The notes below the pieces were generated by a model. That model searched no databases and was not told the DNA's origin. It was given only the letters and a program-made list of their open reading frames with translations. Source: Janthinobacterium violaceinigrum (GTDB taxonomy: Bacteria > Pseudomonadota > Gammaproteobacteria > Burkholderiales > Burkholderiaceae_D). Taken from it: a stretch of DNA of 64,000 nucleotides. The stretch is taken from NCBI RefSeq assembly GCF_009208555.1, contig NZ_WFLI01000003.1, forward strand, positions 62,001 through 126,000, given 5' to 3'. The position numbers were made by a program, and so were the translations under genes. This document shows, one piece after another, positions 58,065-64,000 of this stretch. Every line of letters starts with the position of its first letter. Within the stretch, counting starts at the first letter, position 1.

Positions 58065-58100
58065 GGCCGATATACTGTATAAAAAAACAGTATATCGGCC
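58065..58100 (+). promoter_or_regulatory. LexA box inside a 14-bp perfect inverted repeat
   Basis: GGCCGATATACTGT (58065-58078) and ACAGTATATCGGCC (58087-58100) flank 8 nt, giving CTGT-N8-ACAG, the gammaproteobacterial-type SOS box. It ends 4 bp before the umuD ATG, so LexA would block the umuDC promoter. The symmetry extends well beyond a standard LexA site. Confidence 0.9.
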
Positions 58101-58104
58101 AGCC

Positions 58105-58578
58105 ATGAACGCAACATTATCAGTATTTCAATCTAGCCAGCCCGGTGTATCGCAGGTGCCATTGCCTCTTGCGCAGTACCCGATCCCCAGTGCGCGGCCG
58201 GAAATTTCGCACCGGATATCCGCTGGGTTCCCGTCGCCGGCCGCCGACTACACAGAGGACGGCCTGGACCTGAACGCGCTGCTAGTGCAGCACAAAGCTG
58301 CCTCGTTCTTTTTCACCGTCGAGGGCGACTCGATGCGCGACGCCGGCATACTGGATGGCGACAAGGTGGTGGTCGATCGTTCCGTCGCCCCTTTGCACGG
58401 CCACATTGTCATTGCCGTCATCGATGCCGAATACACCCTCAAGCGCCTGTATTGCCAGCGGGGCAGGGTAGAGCTGCGTCCAGACAACCCGGCGTACAAG
58501 TCGATCTGCCTGGCTGAAGGTAGCGAGCTGCAGATATGGGGCGTAGTGACGGGCGTCGTGCGGAAGTTACGGGTGTGA
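58105..58578 (+). CDS. umuD: UmuD-like protein (DNA polymerase V subunit)
   Basis: 157 aa. Cleavage site Ala40-Gly41 within SAGFPSPAADYTEDGLDLN, catalytic Ser76 (VEGDSMRDAGILDGD) and Lys113 (YTLKRLYCQ), all as in UmuD. RecA filament would trigger self-cleavage to UmuD', which joins UmuC in polymerase V. Controlled by the adjacent LexA box. Followed by umuC after one nucleotide. Confidence 0.92.
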   Translation: MNATLSVFQSSQPGVSQVPLPLAQYPIPSARPEISHRISAGFPSPAADYTEDGLDLNALLVQHKAASFFFTVEGDSMRDAGILDGDKVVVDRSVAPLHGHIVIAVIDAEYTLKRLYCQRGRVELRPDNPAYKSICLAEGSELQIWGVVTGVVRKLRV

Positions 58579-58579
58579 C

Positions 58580-59881
58580 ATGGGCGACCCGACCAAGCAG
58601 ATTTTTGCGCTTGTCGACGTCAACAACATGTACGTCAGCTGCGAGCGCGCTTTCAACCCCCGTTTGCGCGACCGCCCGGTAGTGGTTCTGTCAAACAACG
58701 ATGGCTGTGCCGTGGCCAGGTCGAACGAGGTGAAGGCCCTAGGCGTACCGATGGGTGCGCCCTGGTTCCAAATGCGCGACCTAGCGCGCCAGCACGGCAT
58801 CGTGGGTTTGTCCTCCAATTACACCCTATACGCGGACATGAGCAACCGCATCATGGCCATCCTGCGGACTTACAGCCCAAATGTCGAGGTCTATTCGATT
58901 GATGAGTCATTCCTCAGCTTAAATGGCCTGGGCGGCCTGTGGGCTTCGCCGACGGCGATGGGGCAGGATATCCGCGCCAAGGTGGCCCAGTGGACAAGCC
59001 TTCCTGTCTGCGTGGGCGTAGGCCAGTCAAAGACGCTGGCCAAGCTCGCCAATCACGTGGCAAAGAAATTTCCGCTGTTCGATAGCGTAGCTGACTTCAC
59101 GACCATGTCGGATGCCCGCACCGCCTGGCTGTTGCAGCGCATCGACGTCGGCGAGGTGTGGGGCGTCGGCCGGCGCATCGGCGCCAAGCTGCGTGCCATG
59201 GGCATCAACACGGTGCAGGATTTGAAGGATGCGCCACCCAGCACCATGCGCGCGCACTTCGGCGTCGTGCTCGAGCGCACGTGCAATGAGCTGCGCGGTG
59301 TTTCCTGCCTGGAGCTGGAAGAGGTGGCGCCGCCGCGCAAGGAGATTGTGTCGTCGCGTTCCTTCGGCACCATGGTCATGACGGCGGCCGAGCTGGGCGA
59401 ATCGCTATCCACCTATGCCGCGCGCGCCGGGGAGAAGCTGCGCGGCCAACATGCCGTGTGCGGCGCCGTCCACGTTTTTGTGCAAACTAACAGGTTCCGT
59501 GACCAAGACGACCAATACTCCAACGGCATCACCATCCCCTTGGTCGAGCCAAGCGCCGATAACCGCGTGCTGGCCGGCGCCGCACTGCACGGCCTGGCCA
59601 TGATCTATCGGGAGGGGTTCAAGTACAAGAAGGCCGGGATCATGCTGATGGATCTGCAGCCGGATACGCAGCGCCAGGGCGTCTTATTTGATGCGGGGCG
59701 AGACCGGGCGCGATCGGTGGCCGCCATGGCCGCCTTGGATGCGCTGAATGAGCGATTCGGCCGGGACACTGTGCACCTGGGATCGGCGGGCCTGGTCAGG
59801 CGCTGGGCAATGTTGTCGGAAAACCGCACGCCGCGGTACACCACGAACTGGCTGGAGCTGCCGAAGGTGAGGGCGCAATAG
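58580..59881 (+). CDS. umuC: UmuC-like error-prone DNA polymerase V subunit
   Basis: 433 aa, the usual length. Y-family polymerase motifs: FALVDVNNMYVSCERAFNP with catalytic Asp, VVVLSNNDGCAVARSNEVK, VEVYSIDESFLSLNG with the Asp-Glu pair, VGVGQSKTLAKLANHVAKK, then HhH IDVGEVWGVGRRIGAKL and the C-terminal little-finger region. Carries out translesion synthesis with UmuD'. Second gene of the SOS operon. Confidence 0.95.
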   Translation: MGDPTKQIFALVDVNNMYVSCERAFNPRLRDRPVVVLSNNDGCAVARSNEVKALGVPMGAPWFQMRDLARQHGIVGLSSNYTLYADMSNRIMAILRTYSPNVEVYSIDESFLSLNGLGGLWASPTAMGQDIRAKVAQWTSLPVCVGVGQSKTLAKLANHVAKKFPLFDSVADFTTMSDARTAWLLQRIDVGEVWGVGRRIGAKLRAMGINTVQDLKDAPPSTMRAHFGVVLERTCNELRGVSCLELEEVAPPRKEIVSSRSFGTMVMTAAELGESLSTYAARAGEKLRGQHAVCGAVHVFVQTNRFRDQDDQYSNGITIPLVEPSADNRVLAGAALHGLAMIYREGFKYKKAGIMLMDLQPDTQRQGVLFDAGRDRARSVAAMAALDALNERFGRDTVHLGSAGLVRRWAMLSENRTPRYTTNWLELPKVRAQ

Positions 59882-59937
59882 CATCCACGGTTCTGGATTG
59901 GCGTTATTAATTGAAAATTTGGCAAAGGTGAAGGGGT

Positions 59938-60192
59938 ATGAGCAAGCATCGAAAACCGCTAAGTAGTGCGGAGTTGACGGAAATCCGGATAAGAAGCGAC
60001 TCGCCAGATATTCGCGCGTTGCTATGGGAAATTCATCGCCTGAGACAGGTGGCAGGAAAGGCGGACCAGTTAGATCGTAGCCTCGGGCCGCGTGTCGGTG
60101 CTTTGGGGCTTATCCGCGCGGAACTACGAGTGCTGCTCGATGACGAGCCGTGCATCGTGGAAATGCCGCGTATTGACCTGAGCACGAGGTAG
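59938..60192 (+). CDS. Hypothetical protein, 84 aa
   Basis: ATG 59938 with AAGGTGAAGGGGT upstream. Helical protein (LRALLWEIHRLRQVAGKADQ, RVGALGLIRAELRVLLDDEP). Similar short proteins follow umuC in some betaproteobacterial elements, but no function is known. Confidence 0.6.
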   Translation: MSKHRKPLSSAELTEIRIRSDSPDIRALLWEIHRLRQVAGKADQLDRSLGPRVGALGLIRAELRVLLDDEPCIVEMPRIDLSTR

Positions 60193-60197
60193 TAGCG

Positions 60198-60470
60198 TTA
60201 AGGTGCCCAGTTCGCGCACATAGCGCCTGACGATGTCCAGCCGATCACATGCTGGGCCTGGTCGACCAATACGATGACCTTGCAGCCTGCCGCCTCGCTC
60301 CCGTAATTTAGTTGCAAGTACTCGTCCTGGTGCTGGTAACTGGCGGGCGTGCCGTAGCGGGCGGCGAGGGCGAAGCTGTTCATGCCAACTATTTCAACAG
60401 GTACAGGTGGGCTCGGTGTACGGCATGAGCACAATAGCAAAACCACAATCCAACTCGGTAGAAGATTCAT
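60198..60470 (-). CDS. Small lipoprotein, 90 aa
   Basis: ATG 60470 (MNLLPSWIVVLLLCSC) gives a lipoprotein signal with lipobox LLCSC, cysteine at about residue 16. Mature part contains FALAARYGTPASYQHQDEYL and CKVIVLVDQAQHVIGWTSSG, resembling small outer-membrane lipoproteins of unknown role. Last gene before the attachment site; a cargo gene altering the lysogen surface is possible. Confidence 0.68.
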   Translation of the reverse strand: MNLLPSWIVVLLLCSCRTPSPPVPVEIVGMNSFALAARYGTPASYQHQDEYLQLNYGSEAAGCKVIVLVDQAQHVIGWTSSGAMCANWAP

Positions 60471-60587
60471 ATCCAAGGCCTCGCTTGGTGCATAGTGCTT
60501 TAACAGCAACATACACATTTATTGAAGGCCCCGTGCTGCGCAAACGCATACTTGGACCTTCGATGTTTCAGGCGAGATCGCCAAAGC

Positions 60588-60618
60588 GGGTGTAATTCCG
60601 GGTGTAATCGGGTGCAAT
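60588..60618 (+). repeat. Three direct repeats GGGTGYAAT near the attachment site
   Basis: GGGTGTAAT (60588-60596), GGGTGTAAT (60600-60608) and GGGTGCAAT (60610-60618), spaced 12 and 10 bp. Phased short repeats about 75 bp inside a tRNA-type core are what integrase arm-binding sites look like. The enzyme gene itself is outside the window. Confidence 0.5.
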
Positions 60619-60691
60619 TCAGCGCCATTTAATGATGGCCAGCAGTTAATTTCCCCTATGAGAGCACTGCAAAAACGTGCTGCCAATGGCA

Positions 60692-60736
60692 TTCACACTG
60701 CAGGGGTCGCAAGTTCGAAACTTGCACTTCCCACCA
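60692..60736 (+). other. Right attachment site (attR): 3' part of a tRNA gene
   Basis: From TTCACAC (anticodon loop, CAC for Val) through CAGGGGTCGC, a perfect T-arm GCAAG-TTCGAAA-CTTGC, acceptor ACTTCCC and CCACCA-type end. The 5' half of the gene is absent: no GGGAAGT acceptor strand precedes it, and the anticodon stem is imperfect. A tRNA 3' remnant at the edge of phage genes marks the right prophage end; the rebuilt tRNA and integrase should be at the left end. Assignment to Val is by anticodon-loop reading. Confidence 0.72.
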
Positions 60737-60789
60737 AAATTTTCGTTTGTATTCAATGACTTAGGATTTTGCATCTGGTCGAAATACGA

Positions 60790-60811
60790 ACTTGGGGCAA
60801 ACTTGGGGCAA
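60790..60811 (+). repeat. Tandem ACTTGGGGCAA repeat just outside attR
   Basis: Two perfect copies of 11 bp, head to tail, 54 bp right of the tRNA end. Repeats of TTGGGGCAA type occur at integrase sites of tRNA-targeting islands, so this may be a trace of another element. No gene is supported between 60737 and 61009. Confidence 0.5.
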
Positions 60812-60845
60812 TGGGATTTTTCTTCCGCCGCCTAGCCTCAGCAAT

Positions 60846-60869
60846 ACGGCCGCTTCCTGCGGCCGTTTT
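60846..60869 (+). terminator. Rho-independent terminator
   Basis: ACGGCCGC/GCGGCCGT perfect 8-bp stem, TTCCT loop, TTTT tail. It may be the original terminator of the tRNA gene now displaced by the prophage. Confidence 0.75.
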
Positions 60870-61027
60870 CACATCACGCTGGCGTAGGCCGCGCCTGACA
60901 TTTTTCTCATTTGCTTTCTCAGCAATGGCCTCGTACACTTCGCTATTCTGATTGTCCTCTATCGGCCAATAGCTGACGTCACGGACAGCGTCGCTACTGA
61001 TTAACATTGATGTCAGCGTGTACCGCT

Positions 61028-61477
61028 ATGCCTTTACCTATCGAGCAACGTTACTACCAAGAATTCGAGTATTCGACCGCTGACGGTTGGCACTATCGGC
61101 TGTCGTTCGAGAAATTTGATCAACCGATTGATCAGTACAACCGGTTTCGGCGCCTGAAAGTCGAAGTGTCTACTGATGACAGACGTGCCTGGAGTGCTGT
61201 GCCGCTTGCTATCAGCTTAGCTTCAACGTTGCGATTGTGGTTGGGCGCGCAGCCTGAGTGGCCGCCAGAAATAGTGATGGCACTAGGCGGAGAGCAATCA
61301 ACGGTTTGGTTCGACTATGAAGACGACATTGACGAAGGAAATTGGTTGGGACGAGCGTCCCGATGGCGCGCATCGTTCGACAGCCGCAAACGGCACTGGT
61401 GTTTGAAGCGGCTCTACATACTCGACAAGGACGCTAAAAAATTGGGGCATCGCCGCCATCCCAATTCGCCTATTTAG
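61028..61477 (+). CDS. Hypothetical protein outside the prophage, 149 aa
   Basis: Start taken at ATG 61028 (MPLPIEQRYYQEFEYSTADG); an in-frame ATG at 61010 is possible. Composition suggests a soluble protein with beta-rich N-terminus (WHYRLSFEKFD, RLKVEVSTDD) and a Trp-rich end. No family recognised. Right of attR, so chromosomal or from another element. Confidence 0.55.
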   Translation: MPLPIEQRYYQEFEYSTADGWHYRLSFEKFDQPIDQYNRFRRLKVEVSTDDRRAWSAVPLAISLASTLRLWLGAQPEWPPEIVMALGGEQSTVWFDYEDDIDEGNWLGRASRWRASFDSRKRHWCLKRLYILDKDAKKLGHRRHPNSPI

Positions 61478-61557
61478 GGGCGTAACTTGTCAATGACGGC
61501 AACCGGCCAGAAGCGGTCTTTCGACAATTTCTAAATACATGAGTAAAGCACTGTCAA

Positions 61558-61812
61558 ATGCGATTTTCTAATTCGGAGGCCAGAGAGCTGGCGATTGCAC
61601 TTGCTAAATCGTTTCTGGAGTCACAACCGTTCAGACCAGGCTGGAAATGGAAAGTGGTCGACACTACTCCAGACCTGCAAGCCCCCCATGCACGAGACCG
61701 CAAAACCGCAATCGCTTGGGCGGTTGTTGTTGAGTGGTCGCTTAAAGGTAGTGTTTGCGACGGACCCACGATTTTGCGTGTAAACGTCGCTACGAAGGAA
61801 GTGTCAACTTAG
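61558..61812 (+). CDS. Small hypothetical protein, 84 aa
   Basis: MRFSNSEARELAIALAKSFL, GWKWKVVDTTPDLQAPHARD and AWAVVVEWSLKGSVCDGPT give an alpha/beta protein without known family. No strong ribosome site. Same strand as the preceding hypothetical gene. Confidence 0.5.
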   Translation: MRFSNSEARELAIALAKSFLESQPFRPGWKWKVVDTTPDLQAPHARDRKTAIAWAVVVEWSLKGSVCDGPTILRVNVATKEVST

Positions 61813-62275
61813 AGGAATGGCGGCTTTGGGGTGCAGATTCAATCGTTCAACGCAACACTTTAACTTAAATGTATCGTAGCAGAGTGGAAATGATGCGAAC
61901 GAGAACTCGAATTGATTGTGCCGCACCTCGCGAAACCCGAGATTAATGTCACAAGGCGTTTTGCGATGGGAACATCGCTAATGCAGTAATCCGCCGAAGC
62001 TTAAGCAGCTCTCTCTTGAGCCCGGCAGGAGTCTCTGCAGGGCAGGGAATAGGCAGGTCAGCCCTATCTTATCGTTGGATCAGGCAGCTATGAGATCGCG
62101 TACCAGGAGCCTGACAGCGCACCTAGGCTCCTGCTGGTAGCAAAGGCTGAATCAGCGCCCGCAGGTAGTCAGGAAGAAGTGCTTTGGCCATGTGATCGGC
62201 TCCCGAAAACGATGTCAGGTGAATTTGACCTGCATCGCGGCCGTTTGTTTCTCTGGAATACATTTTGTCAGGCGC
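61813..62275. other. About 460 bp with no supported gene
   Basis: Reading frames here lack ribosome sites and protein-like composition. The stretch leads into an IS66 remnant and is probably decayed element DNA. Confidence 0.5.
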
Positions 62276-62425
62276 TTTTATTCGCTGATCGGCATAGCCA
62301 AGCTGAACGGGATCGATCCCGACGCTTGGTTGCTCCCTGTGCTGGCGCACATCGGTGATCACCCCGTCAACCGCGTGGACGAGTTCCTGCCATGGCATTT
62401 CCTTCGGCATTCAAACCTTGCCTGA
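62276..62425 (+). pseudogene. IS66-type transposase C-terminal remnant
   Basis: The frame ending at 62425 reads FYSLIGIAKLNGIDPDAW, VLAHIGDHPVNRVDEFLPW, the conserved C-terminus of IS66 transposases (SLI-TAKLNG-DP...HPINRIDELLPW). The rest of the about 500-aa gene and the terminal repeats are not present. The opposite frame at 62123-62410 is a shadow of this. Confidence 0.78.
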
Positions 62426-62484
62426 CCAACACCCGCCTCCCAATGCCTGGTGAATGACTTTTCAAGACGGTTATGGTCCGACGC

Positions 62485-62955
62485 TTATACGACGGAAAGG
62501 ACCGCCGGATCCCCAGAACGCCAGACGTTGTCGACAGTGGTCCGCGTGATGACCCAGACGTCGTCGCTTCTTTTTAGCTCAACATCGTAGCGGTTCTTCA
62601 TCAGATAGTGGCGAGTCGGATCTTGCCGTGGGACATGCTGGGCCTCTACGAGCACATCCAATCGCGCTGTGTCGCCGTCGATGGTGACACGTGGGTTGGT
62701 CACGGAGTGAGTCGTATCCAACGTCGCGAGAGAGGCGGTGAGGGCAGCAACGATATAGTCTCTACCCTCAATCACCGGATATTCAAACCCGGCCTTGGCG
62801 GCAGCTGGGCGAAAGTCCGAAATGGCATTTTCTGCCAGTGCGGACGATAGCAGGTTCTTGTCTCGAAGGTCGATGCCAGCGGCGAACCGGTACAGGGTAT
62901 CGACTACCGCAAGCCGGTCTGCGACCTCGTTGGCAAGTGATGGTGACATGGTCAT
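62485..62955 (-). CDS. SnoaL/NTF2-like protein, 156 aa
   Basis: ATG 62955 with AAGGA at 6 nt. NTF2-like pattern: VADRLAVVDTLYRFAAGIDL, ALAENAISDFRP, EGRDYIVAALTAS, HSVTNPRVTIDGDTARLDVL and YDVELKRSDDVWVITRTTV. Such cone-shaped barrel proteins act as small isomerases/hydrolases or unknown ligand binders in the cytoplasm. Likely cotranscribed with the next two genes. Confidence 0.78.
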   Translation of the reverse strand: MTMSPSLANEVADRLAVVDTLYRFAAGIDLRDKNLLSSALAENAISDFRPAAAKAGFEYPVIEGRDYIVAALTASLATLDTTHSVTNPRVTIDGDTARLDVLVEAQHVPRQDPTRHYLMKNRYDVELKRSDDVWVITRTTVDNVWRSGDPAVLSVV

Positions 62956-63048
62956 AAGTAATTCCTTTGCTGAACCGGCGGCTTGCGAAATGCAGCCAGT
63001 CCCGGCATCGGCACCCTTGAAGGCGCCAATCATTGTTTTCTCTAATGG

Positions 63049-63375
63049 TTACTCGAGATCGGCGTCGATGCGTTCGATCAGACCGGCGGCGTTGGCCTGG
63101 ATTCGGAGCGACCCAATCTCGTGGCCAAAGGTGCCGGTGAAGTCAACGCGAGCAAGCGCCACCAGGTTGTGTGGTTGCTCTAGCGACATCAGCTTGCTCG
63201 TGGTGCTATAACCAACGAAGAATTGTTCGAGGTAGCGACGAATACCTTCGATGCCGGCGAAAGCACTGCCAACCGAAACGTCTTCAATGACCGCATCGGG
63301 CGTGAAAAGAGCCAACGTTCCCTCGACGTCAAAGGCATTGGCGAGTCGTATAAATTGATTAACCAGCTTTTCCAT
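63049..63375 (-). CDS. SnoaL-like protein, 108 aa
   Basis: ATG 63375 with GAGGAGG upstream. Pattern LVNQFIRLANAFDVEGTLAL, FTPDAVIEDVSVGSAF, AGIEGIRRYLEQFF and LARVDFTGTFGHEIGSLRI is typical of SnoaL-type NTF2 folds. Ten nt from the dehydrogenase-like gene on the same strand. Substrate unknown. Confidence 0.78.
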   Translation of the reverse strand: MEKLVNQFIRLANAFDVEGTLALFTPDAVIEDVSVGSAFAGIEGIRRYLEQFFVGYSTTSKLMSLEQPHNLVALARVDFTGTFGHEIGSLRIQANAAGLIERIDADLE

Positions 63376-63385
63376 GGAGTCCTCC

Positions 63386-64000
63386 TCAAGCATCGACGAT
63401 CGTGGTGTCGGCAATGGTCTCGGCAAAACCATTGCCGAAAAGCATGGCGGGGGTTTGAAAACCAGAACGGTGCTCGCCGGCAAGAACGCGCCTTCCTGCC
63501 TCGGCGGCAGCGGTAGCGGTGAACGTGTAGCCGTTGACCGTGTCAAGCATCGAGCGGACAACACTGCCATCTGAACTGGTGACCTCGGCGACGGCCTGAT
63601 AACGATGGTCCAGCCGTTCCTGCGCACTCGGCCCATCCGGCAGTGCCGAGAGATCACCTTGAGGGAATCCGTCACCGGTAACGTGGACGAACGTCTCAAT
63701 GTCAGGAATGCCAGTTGATTTCCAGATCGTAATCAGATCGGGAAGGGTAACCTGAAAGCAATCCACTGCCCCCTTGCCAAAGTCGAGTTTTCGGACCGTT
63801 CCGTGCGGCCGCACAACCAGCCCTCCGCGGTGGCGCGCAAGCGTCTCGGCGGTGACGCTGCCCATGGCGCTGACGGCCGAGCCTCGCGACAAGCCACCTG
63901 ATACATGCATGGCCACTTGAATGCTCGATGGATGATTTGCCTTTGCGACGGCGTGTCCGGCAAGGCAGCCGAGCATGGCCACGCTGCCGCCACTGCCCGG
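63386..64000 (-). CDS. Saccharopine-dehydrogenase-like protein, partial
   Basis: Open to the window edge, so the 5' part with the expected NAD(P)-binding fold is missing. The visible part includes GGLSRGSAVSAMGSV, LITIWKSTGIPDIETFVHVT and EVTSSDGSVVRSMLDTVNGY with a final TAAAAEAGRRVLAGEHRSGF, a pattern of saccharopine dehydrogenase-like oxidoreductases. Probably an NAD(P)-dependent enzyme in an operon with two SnoaL-like genes. Confidence 0.68.
   Translation of the reverse strand, partial: PGSGGSVAMLGCLAGHAVAKANHPSSIQVAMHVSGGLSRGSAVSAMGSVTAETLARHRGGLVVRPHGTVRKLDFGKGAVDCFQVTLPDLITIWKSTGIPDIETFVHVTGDGFPQGDLSALPDGPSAQERLDHRYQAVAEVTSSDGSVVRSMLDTVNGYTFTATAAAEAGRRVLAGEHRSGFQTPAMLFGNGFAETIADTTIVDA

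Noticed and set aside
60753..61007. 84-codon minus-strand frame right of attR
   Set aside because: Spans the tandem repeat and the terminator, has no ribosome site and no domain.
62123..62410. 95-codon minus-strand frame
   Set aside because: Antisense to the recognisable IS66 transposase C-terminus.
1..64000. CRISPR array or complete insertion sequence
   Set aside because: No regularly spaced direct repeats of 23-40 bp and no transposase other than the short IS66 remnant were seen by reading; a repeat-finder run would be decisive.

Overview
The window is almost entirely one temperate, tailed-phage (siphovirus-type) prophage in what looks like a GC-rich betaproteobacterium, most plausibly Oxalobacteraceae (Janthinobacterium/Massilia/Duganella type). 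That host call is an inference from base composition, the style of the phage proteins and the tRNA fragment at the right junction; no host marker gene decides it. The left prophage end and any integrase lie before base 1. The right end is a 3' tRNA fragment (probably tRNA-Val) at about 60692-60736, after which chromosomal or older island DNA continues to 64000.

Layout. (1) 1-9391, minus strand: a tightly overlapping early operon carrying DNA recombination genes (RdgC fused to an FtsK-gamma-like domain, NinB, a KTSC protein, a YqaJ-type exonuclease, RecT), many tiny proteins and a tRNA-like element. (2) 9425-12908: lysis/lysogeny switch with a LexA/CI-type S24 repressor, a Cro-like protein, and two near-identical promoters, one leftward and one rightward, sharing a 12-bp palindromic operator. 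A secreted protein sits next to the repressor. (3) 12941-25943, plus strand: KilA-N protein, cytosine methyltransferase, PAPS-reductase-like protein, YbcO-like nuclease, replication genes, a DUF1064-like nuclease and a zinc-finger Q-like protein. This operon is interrupted by several minus-strand cargo genes, including three related membrane proteins and a YD-repeat toxin/immunity pair. (4) 25967-28062: candidate late promoter and terminator, cargo genes, tRNA-Gly and repeats ahead of the packaging genes. (5) 28059-52526: terminase, portal, minor head, scaffold, capsid, connectors, tail tube, frameshifted tail chaperones, a 1,817-residue tape measure, hub and fibres. (6) 53459-54917: holin-like protein, GH19 endolysin, Rz and nested Rz1. 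(7) 55005-60470: right-end accessory genes: a frameshifted Dam-like methylase, DUF4145 protein, SRAP protein and a LexA-box-controlled umuDC pair.

How it works together: the repressor would hold both early promoters shut. RecA-stimulated autocleavage would release the leftward recombination operon and the rightward replication operon, whose last gene would act on the late promoter just downstream. The minus-strand cargo genes look independently expressed in the lysogen and are the best place to look for undescribed biology, especially the three-member membrane family at 14196-20398 and the toxin/immunity pair at 24008-25210.

Right of the attachment site there are two small hypothetical genes, an IS66 transposase remnant, two SnoaL/NTF2-like proteins and a partial saccharopine-dehydrogenase-like gene.
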